Below, piece after piece: positions 1 to 8,407 of a stretch of DNA of 64,000 bases. The notes below the pieces were generated by a model. The model was not told the DNA's origin. It worked only from the letters and a program-made list of their open reading frames with translations, and searched no databases. The DNA is taken from positions 124,001 through 188,000 of the forward strand of contig JAHALR010000006.1 of the NCBI GenBank assembly GCA_018362895.1, read 5' to 3'. A program made the translations under genes and the position numbers. This DNA is from Clostridium sp. GTDB lineage: Bacteria > Cyanobacteriota > Vampirovibrionia > Gastranaerophilales > Gastranaerophilaceae. Positions within the stretch are counted from its first letter, which is position 1. Each line of letters begins with the position of its first letter.

Positions 1-1
1 T

Positions 2-199
2 ATGGGATATTCTCTTGAATATGTTCTTGATTGTTTGGAATATTATCTTGCTCAGATGATAAAAAACAATTTGGAGAATAAAATTCTTGTTCAAAAGATA
101 AAAGAGGATATATTAAAAATCCAGCATTCGAAAAAGCAAACAGAGTCATATATCAAGCCCCAGCTGATTTTAGAGGATTTGTTCTTTTCTTTTTGTTAA
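2..199 (+). CDS. hypothetical protein, probably the C-terminal part of a gene cut by the window edge
   Basis: The frame is open from base 2 to a TAA at 197-199 and could continue upstream, so the ATG at base 2 is not necessarily the start. The 65 visible residues are rich in Leu, Ile and Lys and look largely helical, ending in a hydrophobic Phe-rich tail. I recognise no family. It could also be a chance frame, since nothing upstream can be checked. Confidence 0.35.
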   Translation: MGYSLEYVLDCLEYYLAQMIKNNLENKILVQKIKEDILKIQHSKKQTESYIKPQLILEDLFFSFC

Positions 200-511
200 G
201 TTTTGTTACTGATATATACTTTTTATGACATAAATATGGCAATTTTCAAGAAAGAAAATTGTTTATATAAGTACGAGAGATATAAAAGAGACAGAGAAAA
301 CAAACACAGGATAAAACAAAAAACCACATCGGTTAAACCACCACATAAACACTTTAGAGATATTAGAGAAAAAACGAACACAAAAAATAAGGCAGAGACC
401 TGAAAATTGACGCCTTACAAAAGACTTACTACTTACTTCATTAATTTACTTCATTTACTTCACACACTTCACACACTTCACAAACGAGGAATGTAAAGAA
501 ATTTTCATTCC

Positions 512-546
512 AACGGCTTGGTCATTATGACAGAGCCGTTTTTTTT
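512..546 (+). terminator. rho-independent terminator upstream of the RNR gene
   Basis: AACGGCT (512-518) pairs with AGCCGTT (534-540). An inner GTCAT/ATGAC stem extends the hairpin, and eight T follow at 539-546. It separates the left-edge transcript from the RNR gene. Confidence 0.85.
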
Positions 547-636
547 GCCTTAACATTGTAACAAACTCCACACCATGCTGTAATCGTCATGGCTTTTCTA
601 TTATACAATAGTGTTAATAAAGATTTAGTACTATTT

Positions 637-643
637 GGGGAGA
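637..643 (+). promoter_or_regulatory. ribosome binding site that decides a TTG start for the RNR gene
   Basis: GGGGAGA at 637-643 lies 6 nt before the TTG at 650. The longer reading from the TTG at 635 would place this strong site inside the coding region, so 650 is the better start. Confidence 0.7.
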
Positions 644-649
644 ACAACA

Positions 650-2635
650 TTGGACTGCACAGAAGAAAAACTGGACTTATCACAAAACGCAATTAAAGTT
701 TTGGAGAAAAGATATTTGAAAAGGGATGCTCAGGGCAAACCTACGGAAGAACCGAAAGATTTGTTCTTGAGAGTTGCTTCTACACTGGCTGAAGCTGACA
801 AGAAATTTGGCGCTACTCAAGAAGAAGTTGATGAGTCAACAAAAGAATTTTATGATTTTATTACAAAACGTTATTTTATGCCGAACTCACCGACATTGAT
901 GAATGCAGGAAGAGAACTCGGACAGCTGGCTGCTTGTTTTGTACTTCCGGTTGAAGACAGTCTCGAAGGTATTTTTGAAACAGTTAAAAATACTGCTTTG
1001 ATTCACAAATCCGGCGGTGGAACAGGTTTTTCTTTCTCAAGATTGAGACCGAAAAACGATGTTGTTCGCTCTACAATGGGTGTATCCTCAGGTCCTGTAA
1101 GCTTTATGGAAGTTTTTAATGCTGCTACTGAAGCAGTGAAACAGGGCGGAACAAGACGCGGTGCTAACATGGGGATTTTGAGAATTGACCACCCTGATAT
1201 TCTTGATTTTATCAATTGTAAGTCTGACAACTTCAAACTTAACAATTTCAATATTTCTGTTGCTATTACAGATAAGTTTATGGAAGCTTTAAAATCAGGT
1301 ACAGACTATGAATTGATTCATCCGAGAACAAAACAGGCTGTCGGTAAATTGAGTGCCAAAGCTGTATTTGATTTGATTGTTGAAGGTGCCTGGAAAAACG
1401 GCGAACCCGGGATTATCTTTATTGACCACATGAACTCTGACAACCCGACTCCTTTGATTGGTGAAATCGAATCAACTAACCCTTGCGGAGAAGTTCCTCT
1501 GCTTCCATACGAAGCCTGCAACCTTGGGTCTATCAACCTTGGCTTGATGCTTAAAGGCCAAGAAGGCAATTACAGTGTAGACTGGGATAAACTGGCTAAG
1601 GTTACCAGAATGGCAATCCATTTCCTTGATAACGTTATTGCTATAAACAACTATCCTTTGCCTCAGATTTCTGAAATGGTTCAAAACAACAGAAAAATCG
1701 GTCTCGGTGTAATGGGCTGGGCTGATATGCTTATGAAAATGGGCATTGCTTATAACTCTGAAGAAGGTACAAAACTTGCTTCTCAGGTTATGGAATTCAT
1801 TGATTACGAATCTAAAGTTAAATCAATCGAGCTTTCTAAAGAGAGAGGCAGATTCGGCAACTTCAAAGGCAGTGTATATGACGGCAAAAACTTCCTTTAC
1901 AACAAATATAAAGGAAAATCAGCAGGAATAATCACAGACGAAATGTGGGCTGATTTGGACAAACAAATTGAACAGTTCGGAATCAGAAACGCAACAACTA
2001 CATGTATTGCTCCGACAGGTACAATTTCTATGATAGCAAGTGCTTCAGGCGGTGTTGAACCTCTGTTTGGTCTTGTATTCATCAGAGACGTAATGGATGG
2101 AACAATTATGATGGAAATCAACCCGATTTTCGAACAATATGCAAGAAAACACGGATTCTATTCAGATGAATTGATGAAGAAAATTTCTGTTGACGGAACA
2201 GCTGCACATTGTGCTGAAGTTCCTGAAGAAGCTAAGAAGATTTTTGTTGCTGCTCATGACGTATCACCTTACTGGCACGTTAAAATGCAGGCAGCTTTCC
2301 AGCTTCACACAGACAATGCTGTTTCAAAAACAGTAAACTTTGAAGAAAACGCAACAAGAAAAGATGTTGCTGATTCATACATTCTTGCTTATGAAAACGA
2401 TTTGAAAGGCATCACTGTTTATCGTAACAACTCAAGACAATTCCAGCCGATGAATCTTGAGAAAAAAGATGACAAGAAACTTCCCGAAATTAAAGCAGTA
2501 GAAGAAACAAAAGTTGAGCTTCCCGAAGCTCAACACGAAGGCGAAGAACACAAATGCCCCGAATGCGGTGCTGTTCTTGGCTATGGAGAAGGCTGTTTCA
2601 TCTGTTTAAATTGCGGATATTCAGGTTGTTCATAA
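650..2635 (+). CDS. nrdJ: class II (adenosylcobalamin-dependent) ribonucleoside-diphosphate reductase
   Basis: Reduces ribonucleotides to deoxyribonucleotides using a B12-derived radical, without a separate radical-generating subunit. The protein (661 residues from the TTG at 650) starts with the family-type segment ALKVLEKRY-like helix and has no ATP-cone. Cys96 (AACFVLP) and Cys290 (EACNLG) fit the redox pair, and Cys279 in NPCGE fits the thiyl-radical cysteine. The 11-residue spacing of the last two and the neighbouring Asn and Glu agree with class II enzymes. TTTCIAPTG is also conserved. The C-terminus has a four-cysteine zinc-ribbon-like tail (CPECG...CLNCGYSGC), usual in this subgroup. 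It is monocistronic, followed by a bidirectional terminator and a convergent nucleoside transporter, so the neighbourhood is about nucleotide supply. The enzyme makes DNA synthesis depend on cobalamin. Confidence 0.95.
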   Translation: MDCTEEKLDLSQNAIKVLEKRYLKRDAQGKPTEEPKDLFLRVASTLAEADKKFGATQEEVDESTKEFYDFITKRYFMPNSPTLMNAGRELGQLAACFVLPVEDSLEGIFETVKNTALIHKSGGGTGFSFSRLRPKNDVVRSTMGVSSGPVSFMEVFNAATEAVKQGGTRRGANMGILRIDHPDILDFINCKSDNFKLNNFNISVAITDKFMEALKSGTDYELIHPRTKQAVGKLSAKAVFDLIVEGAWKNGEPGIIFIDHMNSDNPTPLIGEIESTNPCGEVPLLPYEACNLGSINLGLMLKGQEGNYSVDWDKLAKVTRMAIHFLDNVIAINNYPLPQISEMVQNNRKIGLGVMGWADMLMKMGIAYNSEEGTKLASQVMEFIDYESKVKSIELSKERGRFGNFKGSVYDGKNFLYNKYKGKSAGIITDEMWADLDKQIEQFGIRNATTTCIAPTGTISMIASASGGVEPLFGLVFIRDVMDGTIMMEINPIFEQYARKHGFYSDELMKKISVDGTAAHCAEVPEEAKKIFVAAHDVSPYWHVKMQAAFQLHTDNAVSKTVNFEENATRKDVADSYILAYENDLKGITVYRNNSRQFQPMNLEKKDDKKLPEIKAVEETKVELPEAQHEGEEHKCPECGAVLGYGEGCFICLNCGYSGCS

Positions 2636-2660
2636 GAAACTGAAAGATTACAGATACGAA

Positions 2661-2692
2661 AAAGCCCTTGAATATTTCTCAAGGGCTTTTTA
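2661..2692. terminator. bidirectional terminator between nrdJ and the NupC-type gene
   Basis: AAAGCCCTTGA (2661-2671) pairs with TCAAGGGCTTT (2679-2689), with a T run on the + side and an A run on the other. It serves the two convergent genes. Confidence 0.85.
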
Positions 2693-2708
2693 TTATTATG
2701 AAGTTTAT

Positions 2709-3989
2709 TTACATCAAAATTCCTGCAATACAAGCTGAGAGGTAGGAGGCCAGTGTTCCGCAAAAAAGAGCTTTTATTCCCAGTTTTGCGAGATCTTTTC
2801 TTCTGTTTGGTGCAAGTTCGCCGATTCCGCCTATTTGAATAGCAATTGAACCGAGGTTTGCAAAACCGCAGAGTGCAAAACTTGCAATGATAACACTTTT
2901 TTCACTCAGAACAGATTTTAGCGCTGTCAAATCAAGGTATGCAATAAATTCGTTAAATACGAGTTTTGTACCCATTAATGAACCTACATCAATTGCTTCT
3001 TTGAACGGAACACCCATTGCTATTGCAAACAGTGAGAAAATGCTTCCGAGAATTTCTTTCAAAGAAAGATGAGTTAAATCTATGTGAATGAAAGAAAGAT
3101 TCATGTGAAGAACATTTGCCATAAAAAGTCCGATGTGGCCGAGAATCCAGTCCAACATAGAAATCAATGCTGTCAAAGCTATCAGCATAGCTATTACATT
3201 GATTGACACTTTCATACCGTCAGATGCGCCGTGAGCAATTGAATCTATGAGGTTTACGTGTGTTTTCTTTATTTCAACTTTTACTTCATTTTTTGTTTGA
3301 GATTCTTCTGTTTCAGGGTAAACGATTTTTGAAATCACAAGAGCGCCGGGAGCTGCCATGATTGAAGCTGCAAGAAGGTATTCGGCAGGAATTCCCATAC
3401 CGATATACATTGCCATAACACCGCCTGCAATACATGCCATTGAACCTGTCATAGAGGCAAGGAGTTCGGACATAGTCATTGTCGGGATGTAGGGTTTAAT
3501 CATAATTTGTGCTTCAACCTGACCTACGAATGCCGAGGCGATGTTCGAGAGAGCTTCTGCGCCTGATACATTCATTATTTTATACATTACCTTTGCACAA
3601 ATTTCTACTACTCTTTGCATTATTCCATAGTAATAGAGAATATTCACAAGGATGAGTATAAAAATTATTGTCGGTATGAGCTTGAGTGCAAAAATGAAAC
3701 CTGCACCTGTACCAAAGAGTTCTTCCATTTTTGCCGGGTTGTTTGTCAGAACACCGAAAACGAAATTTCCACCCTCGTTTGAAAAATCAAGAATCTTTTG
3801 AATAAACATTCCGATTGCATGGAATATTTTTTGTCCCAGAGGCACCTTTAAAACAAACACTGCTAAAAGTATTTGTAATATAAAACCGGGGATTATTGTT
3901 TTCAATGAAATTGCTTTTCTGTTGTTTGAGAATGCGTATGCAATCCCTAAAATTAAAATAATCCCGAATATTCCGACAAATCTATCCAT
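2709..3989 (-). CDS. NupC/CNT-family nucleoside transporter
   Basis: Inner-membrane protein of 426 residues, predicted to import nucleosides with Na+ or H+ (concentrative nucleoside transporter family). Hydrophobic segments run from the N-terminus (residues 3-20) throughout. Family features include the N-terminal VLKVPLGQ-like stretch, the central segment with ASAFVGQVEAQIMIKPY, and the GFANLGSIAIQIGGIG segment near the C-terminus. The last two match the substrate-site regions of CNT proteins. A ribosome site AAGGAA lies 5 nt before the ATG. It converges on the class II RNR gene, which suggests nucleoside salvage feeding nucleotide pools. The exact substrate cannot be read from sequence. Confidence 0.9.
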   Translation of the reverse strand: MDRFVGIFGIILILGIAYAFSNNRKAISLKTIIPGFILQILLAVFVLKVPLGQKIFHAIGMFIQKILDFSNEGGNFVFGVLTNNPAKMEELFGTGAGFIFALKLIPTIIFILILVNILYYYGIMQRVVEICAKVMYKIMNVSGAEALSNIASAFVGQVEAQIMIKPYIPTMTMSELLASMTGSMACIAGGVMAMYIGMGIPAEYLLAASIMAAPGALVISKIVYPETEESQTKNEVKVEIKKTHVNLIDSIAHGASDGMKVSINVIAMLIALTALISMLDWILGHIGLFMANVLHMNLSFIHIDLTHLSLKEILGSIFSLFAIAMGVPFKEAIDVGSLMGTKLVFNEFIAYLDLTALKSVLSEKSVIIASFALCGFANLGSIAIQIGGIGELAPNRRKDLAKLGIKALFCGTLASYLSACIAGILM

Positions 3990-4173
3990 ATTGTTCCTTA
4001 CATATAATGTGTTTCTTTTGTTGTTTCAATTGTACTTAAATAGCGTTCAAATTACTAAGTATTTCCGTATGATTTTTGATATTTGTAACAAAGTTAACAT
4101 TTCTTTTGAAAATCATGCAACTATCGGGTTTGTTCGGTTTTAGTAATAACAGTGAAAGTGTGAAAGAAGATTT

Positions 4174-4485
4174 ATGACGGTTTCTGTTAATACCCCTAAT
4201 ATGAACGCAACAAGCTATAAATTTGTTATTCAGCCGCCTGTTATCAGGCCGTATTCATTTTATGATGAGCTGAAGCTGGGTGAAGACCGCTATCTGGAAT
4301 ATTTGAGCACAACAAGGACAGTTTCTCCCGAACTCAAAAACAGCAAAAGAAAAAGCTTTTTTAAAAGTCTTTTAAAAACAGCAGCAGCTGTTGGTGCGGC
4401 AATTTTGATTTACAAAAACCGTTCAGGCTTGAAGAACTTTTTTGTTAATGCTTACAATAGAATAAAAAATATGATAAAAAAATAA
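4174..4485 (+). CDS. hypothetical single-pass membrane protein with a K-x-x-x-G tail motif
   Basis: 103 residues with no family that I recognise. The first 65 residues are polar. A basic stretch (KNSKRKSFFK) leads into one hydrophobic helix at about residues 66-80, followed by YKNRSGLKNFF and a basic C-terminal tail. The helix plus K-x-x-x-G-L ending closely resembles that of the proline-rich protein at 16828-17331. The ribosome site is weak (GAAAGAAGAT). The next gene begins 2 nt after the stop codon, so the two are surely co-translated and may form one complex. Topology suggests a polar N-terminal domain tethered to the membrane by its C-terminal end. Confidence 0.7.
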   Translation: MTVSVNTPNMNATSYKFVIQPPVIRPYSFYDELKLGEDRYLEYLSTTRTVSPELKNSKRKSFFKSLLKTAAAVGAAILIYKNRSGLKNFFVNAYNRIKNMIKK

Positions 4486-4487
4486 TC

Positions 4488-5228
4488 ATGGCATCTGATT
4501 CTAACAAAAATACTAACCCAAACAGCGATAAAAAGCCTGCGTTGTTTCAGCTTACAAAACAACAGGTTTCAGCTGGTGTCGAAAAGTATGACAAGGCTGC
4601 TGCCGCAATTCAGGTTTTCAAAACAGTTCCGATTGATGAATCAAAACTGAGAGAAAGACCTGTTATTTTTCAAAAAAGGCTTAATTCTCTTGACTCTACC
4701 ATGTTAGAAGAAAATGCGTATAAGGTGCTTGATGATCCTGATTTGAAACTCGAAAAGCGGATTGAAAACTGTGAAGCATCGATAAAAGACCTTGATGAAG
4801 AGATTATTGTGGCTGACACGGTTAATGACGAGGCTGCAAAGGCTGAGCTTTTAAGGCAAAGGTCACTGCTTTTGAAAAATCTTGAAAACATGAAAGCTGA
4901 ATATATGGAGCAGAACATAGACACAAGGCTCACAACTGTAATTGCAAGCTTTTTGCAGATTCCATCAAAAATTAAAAAGGAATTTTTGACGAGATTCAAA
5001 CTGTTTTTGAGGCATTCAAAGGTTTTGAGAAAAATAAATCCGTTGATGAAGGCGATGTATGCCAGAGAAACACTTGATAAACTGGATAAAATTAACAAAT
5101 CTGTTGACCAGCTTGTGAAGATGAAAGTTCCCTTCGGTGAACAGGAGGCAAAATATCAGACACTTGTTAATCACCTGGCAAAGGCGAATGCTTTGCATGC
5201 ACAAATAAGAAAAGAGCTGAAAAACTAA
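4488..5228 (+). CDS. hypothetical coiled-coil protein
   Basis: 246 residues, highly charged, without a signal peptide or hydrophobic helix. The segment at about residues 85-145 has long alternating Glu/Lys/Leu helices typical of a coiled coil. A second helical block with basic character (about 155-240) follows. It starts 2 nt after the preceding single-pass membrane protein, so a role as its cytoplasmic partner is a fair guess. Its TAA overlaps the TAG of trmFO on the other strand (CTAA at 5225-5228), an unusually tight convergent arrangement with no room for a terminator. No known family recognised. Confidence 0.75.
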   Translation: MASDSNKNTNPNSDKKPALFQLTKQQVSAGVEKYDKAAAAIQVFKTVPIDESKLRERPVIFQKRLNSLDSTMLEENAYKVLDDPDLKLEKRIENCEASIKDLDEEIIVADTVNDEAAKAELLRQRSLLLKNLENMKAEYMEQNIDTRLTTVIASFLQIPSKIKKEFLTRFKLFLRHSKVLRKINPLMKAMYARETLDKLDKINKSVDQLVKMKVPFGEQEAKYQTLVNHLAKANALHAQIRKELKN

Positions 5229-6553
5229 GTTCCGAATCTGTCTTTCATATAGTCGAGGGAACGTTTTGAGAGCATTTCATTTTTGAGCTTTTTGTTCTTT
5301 TTAATTTTTCTGTCAACATTCAGCTCTTCGACTATTCCCCAGTTTGAGTTGACCGGTTGGAAATGTTTCTGTTCGGGGTTTGATATAGCGTGTGTTAAAG
5401 CACCGAGCATTGTGATTTTAGGAAGAGTGAGCATTTCTTCATTGTTTAAGCAGGCTGCCATGTTTATTCCTGCAAGTAATCCGGAGGCAATAGATTCCGT
5501 GTAACCTTCAGTACCTGTGATTTGTCCTGCAAAGAAAAGGTCTTTTCTTTTTTTGCATTGTAGCGTTGGTGCTAAAATCAGCGGAGAATTTATAAATGTG
5601 TTTCTGTGCATTACTCCGTAGCGCAGAATGTTTGCGTTTTCAAGCCCGGGAATCGAGTGAACAAGTTCTTTTTGAGCACCCCATTTTAAGTTTGTTTGAA
5701 ATCCAACGAGGTTGTACATAGAAGCTGACAGATTGTCTTGTCTCAATTGAACTACGGCATAGTTCTGGATGTTTGTTCTTTTGTCCACAAGTCCGACAGG
5801 TTTCATCGGGCCATACCTGAGTGTATCTACACCTCTTGAGGCGAGAACCTCAACGGGCAGGCAGGATTCGAAGAATTTGTCATCTTTTTCAAATGTTTTA
5901 AGTTCTATTCTCGGTGCATTTGTTAGTATTTCATAAAATTTTTCATACTGCTCTTTGTTCATCGGGCAGTTGATGTAAGAAGCTTCGCCTTTGTCATATC
6001 GGCTTGCATAAAAAGCTATGTCAAAGTTAATTGATTCTTTTTCAACAATCGGTGCAATAGCATCAAAAAAATGAAGATGCTCAGAACCTGTAAACTTTTT
6101 TATGTCTTGCGCCAGTGCATCAGAGGTAAGAGGTCCTGATGCTATTATTGTAGGTATACCTTGAGGAATCTTTGTAAGTTCCTGTCTGATGAATGTGATT
6201 TTTTCACTTTTATCAATCAATTCCGCAACTTTTTTTGAAAACATTTCTCTGTCAATTGCCAGAGCGTTCCCTGCCGGAACCTGCACTTCTTTTGCTATTT
6301 CAATCAGGTAAGACCCGAGGATTGACATTTCATGTTTTAAAAGACCGCTTGCATTTGTCGAATCTGAGGAGCCGAGGCTGTTGCTGCAAACGAATTCTGC
6401 CGGATTTTCAGTGCTGTGGGCACCTGTGGTTTTGTGAGGTCTCATTTCATAAAGTTCAACCTCTATACCTCTTTTTGCCAGTTGAAGTGCTGCTTCGCAC
6501 CCGGCCAGACCTGCTCCTATTATTATAACTTTTTTTTCGTTAGAATCTGTCAT
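5225..6553 (-). CDS. trmFO: methylenetetrahydrofolate-tRNA-(uracil-5-)-methyltransferase TrmFO
   Basis: Folate- and FAD-dependent enzyme that makes ribothymidine (m5U54) in the T-loop of tRNAs. The 442-residue length is normal. It has an N-terminal FAD dinucleotide-binding motif GAGLAGCEAA (about residues 12-21) followed by ELYEMRPHKTTGAHST, and the FVCSNSLGS segment, both diagnostic of TrmFO (formerly Gid). The GQITGTEGYTESIASG segment near residue 345 is also conserved. Its ATG overlaps the stop of the upstream HD-GYP gene (TAATG), so the two are translationally coupled. The 3' end overlaps the convergent coiled-coil gene by 4 bp. Confidence 0.95.
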   Translation of the reverse strand: MTDSNEKKVIIIGAGLAGCEAALQLAKRGIEVELYEMRPHKTTGAHSTENPAEFVCSNSLGSSDSTNASGLLKHEMSILGSYLIEIAKEVQVPAGNALAIDREMFSKKVAELIDKSEKITFIRQELTKIPQGIPTIIASGPLTSDALAQDIKKFTGSEHLHFFDAIAPIVEKESINFDIAFYASRYDKGEASYINCPMNKEQYEKFYEILTNAPRIELKTFEKDDKFFESCLPVEVLASRGVDTLRYGPMKPVGLVDKRTNIQNYAVVQLRQDNLSASMYNLVGFQTNLKWGAQKELVHSIPGLENANILRYGVMHRNTFINSPLILAPTLQCKKRKDLFFAGQITGTEGYTESIASGLLAGINMAACLNNEEMLTLPKITMLGALTHAISNPEQKHFQPVNSNWGIVEELNVDRKIKKNKKLKNEMLSKRSLDYMKDRFGT

Positions 6554-7569
6554 TACATTGCCATTTCGTCATAAGAGTCCAGATCATTGTAATTAAACAT
6601 ATTCACAAATTGGTACAAAAGTTCGGGGAAAAATCTTTTTGAACCTACTTCAAGCATTACTCGCAAGGCTTCTTTTGTATTTTTGATTTTGTGAGGAGTT
6701 TTGTTTGAAGTTAAATCATCAAAAAAGCTGCAAAGCCCGACTACTCTGGTCAGTTTGCTGATTTGTTCGCCTGATAGTTTGAAAGGATAACCTGAGCCAT
6801 CATTGTTTTCATGGTGCTCAAGGGCCACAAGACAAATGTCTTCCGGCAGTTTCATTTCATATTTCAAAATTTTGTAGCCGATTTGTGTGTGTTTTTGAAA
6901 AATTTTATTGTCCTGTTGAGAAAGGTTTGTTTTTTCAAGTATTTCTTTAGGCAATCTGGTCATTCCAATGTCGTGAAGAAGTGCGGCCTGTGTGAGTTTT
7001 TCAATCAAATCTTCGTCATATTCAAGCTTGAAACCCATTGTTGCAGCAAGGATAGCTGTATTTAAAGCATGTGTATCATAGTAATTTCCCAGAAGTTTCA
7101 ATTGTGAGCAGAATTTTACGTCTTCAATTATGTTTTGGACATCGTCAAGAATTTTGTCTTTAATTTCATCAACCATTTGCACTGCATCTTTGTTTGCATT
7201 TTCTTTAATTGCAAACATTGTTGTTGCATAGTAAGATTTCATATCCACTTGTGCTTGAGCTTTGAATTTTGATTTTCTGTTTACTGTTTTGTCAAAAATA
7301 ATTTCTTTGGGTTTTTCAGGCGGAAGTGCTGCATCATCCGGAGTGTATGTTACAGCAGATAAGTCATTTTCATGGGTTGTTTTGCGTGTTTGATGATTTT
7401 CAAAACTGTCGGGTATTTTTTTATATAAAATTTCATATTGGCTGATTTGCAAAAGCTTACCCGAGGTTAGGATTTCTCCGGCATCAATGAGTTTTTCACC
7501 GTTTTCATTGTATACATCAAACGGAAGCATTTTAAATTTTATAAGTTCTTCGACGAGAATTTTTTCCAT
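6553..7569 (-). CDS. HD-GYP domain protein, probable c-di-GMP phosphodiesterase
   Basis: 338 residues. A non-catalytic N-terminal part (about 1-150) precedes an HD-GYP domain: HDIG at about residue 198, a second His in KHTQIGYKIL, and HHENNDGSGYP with the GYP signature intact. Known HD-GYP proteins hydrolyse cyclic di-GMP (some also other cyclic dinucleotides) in the cytoplasm. The usual Lys after HDIG is Met here, which I note without assigning an effect. It is the first gene of a two-gene operon with trmFO, sharing one base at the stop/start junction. The upstream 150 bp is divergent with the UPF0173 gene and probably holds both promoters. Confidence 0.85.
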   Translation of the reverse strand: MEKILVEELIKFKMLPFDVYNENGEKLIDAGEILTSGKLLQISQYEILYKKIPDSFENHQTRKTTHENDLSAVTYTPDDAALPPEKPKEIIFDKTVNRKSKFKAQAQVDMKSYYATTMFAIKENANKDAVQMVDEIKDKILDDVQNIIEDVKFCSQLKLLGNYYDTHALNTAILAATMGFKLEYDEDLIEKLTQAALLHDIGMTRLPKEILEKTNLSQQDNKIFQKHTQIGYKILKYEMKLPEDICLVALEHHENNDGSGYPFKLSGEQISKLTRVVGLCSFFDDLTSNKTPHKIKNTKEALRVMLEVGSKRFFPELLYQFVNMFNYNDLDSYDEMAM

Positions 7570-7685
7570 AGCAATCCAAAATCAAATATCACTTATAAAT
7601 AATTATAGGTTAGATTTTATATTTTGAAAACAATTCGTTTATATGATTTTCAACTATATTTACACGATTTTTATTTAAAATTTGT

Positions 7686-7716
7686 TATAATACCTTTGTA
7701 AAAATTATAAAGGAAG
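7686..7716 (+). promoter_or_regulatory. -10 element and ribosome site of the UPF0173 gene
   Basis: A consensus TATAAT lies at 7686-7691 and AAGGAAG at 7710-7716, 6 nt before the ATG. The nearest -35-like TTTACA (7659-7664) is spaced 21 nt, too far for a standard promoter, so only the -10 is trusted. Confidence 0.55.
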
Positions 7717-7722
7717 AAATTT

Positions 7723-8403
7723 ATGTCTGTTACAATTGAGTATATTGCACACAGTGCTTTTTATATAAAAACGGGTGATTATGGTATTTTAATAGATCCT
7801 TTTATAAGCGATAATCCAAATGCTGATTTTGATGTAACAAAAGAGGTTGTAACGGATATTGTTGTAACACACGCCCATGCAGATCACCTCGGGGATTCCA
7901 TTGTGATTTCGAGAGACAAGAAGGCTGTGATAACCTGTATTTTTGAGCTGGCCAATTACTGTATGGAAAAAGGTGCATATACAAATGCAGTGAATATGGG
8001 CGGCAAAATAAATTTTGATTGGGGTTCTTTAAAGTTTCTTCCGTCTTTTCACAGCAGCAGCAATCTTAACGGTGACTATGCCGGTATGCCTGCGGCAGTT
8101 CTTTTTGAAATAGACGGAAAGAAAATTTATCATGCGGGTGACACATGTCTTCATAACGAAATGAAGGTTGTTGGCGAAATTTACAAGCCTGATATAGCTC
8201 TTTTGCCTATTGGTTCTCATTTTACAATGGATATTGATGATGCGGTGATTGCTGCACAATGGCTCGGGGCTCAAAAGATTGGACCTATGCATTATGATAC
8301 ATTCCCTCCGATAAAAGCTGATGTTGACGAGTTTAGACAAAAGATTGAAAAGACCGGCAAAGAATGTGTGCTTTTGAAACCGGGTGAAAAGATAGAGCTT
8401 TAG
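7723..8403 (+). CDS. UPF0173 metal-dependent hydrolase (metallo-beta-lactamase fold)
   Basis: 226 residues, a standard length for UPF0173/UlaG-like proteins. The metal-binding motif H50-x-H52-x-D54-H55 (THAHADHLGD) is complete, with further candidate ligands His110, His136-x-x-D139 (YHAGDT) and a late His in GPMHYDTFPP. The family hydrolyses small phosphodiesters or lactones, but the substrate here is unknown. Ribosome site AAGGAAG. The DUF3326 gene starts 4 nt after the stop codon, so the pair is an operon, followed 4 nt later by a pseudopilin gene. Confidence 0.9.
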   Translation: MSVTIEYIAHSAFYIKTGDYGILIDPFISDNPNADFDVTKEVVTDIVVTHAHADHLGDSIVISRDKKAVITCIFELANYCMEKGAYTNAVNMGGKINFDWGSLKFLPSFHSSSNLNGDYAGMPAAVLFEIDGKKIYHAGDTCLHNEMKVVGEIYKPDIALLPIGSHFTMDIDDAVIAAQWLGAQKIGPMHYDTFPPIKADVDEFRQKIEKTGKECVLLKPGEKIEL

Positions 8404-8407
8404 GCGT

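Larger units (their letters stand above)
200..649. other. gene-free stretch with pyrimidine-rich microrepeats and a terminator
   Basis: No convincing gene lies here; the only open frame (203-403) has no ribosome site and a skewed Lys/Arg/Thr composition. Bases 250-400 are A-rich. Bases 424-480 hold imperfect repeats built on TTACTTCA and CACACTTCA (the latter twice in tandem). They are followed by a strong hairpin terminator at 512-546. The stretch may be a long 3' end of the upstream transcript or an independent small RNA. The promoter of the RNR gene must lie after the terminator; a TATACAAT at 602-609 is the only -10-like element seen. Confidence 0.5.

Noticed and set aside
203..403. open frame of 66 codons after the left-edge gene
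   Set aside because: No ribosome site, very biased Lys/Arg/Thr/Asn composition in A-rich DNA, and no domain pattern. Treated as non-coding.
424..484. tandem CACACTTCA/TTACTTCA units as a CRISPR array
   Set aside because: Units are 8-9 bp and contiguous, with no spacers and no cas genes nearby.
599..614. NrdR box upstream of the RNR gene
   Set aside because: Only the right half (ATAGTGT) resembles the consensus; the left half does not match, and only one site is present.
4670..5098. 142-codon open frame on the - strand
   Set aside because: It is the antisense shadow of the coiled-coil gene, with a Ser/Phe-rich composition typical of shadow frames.
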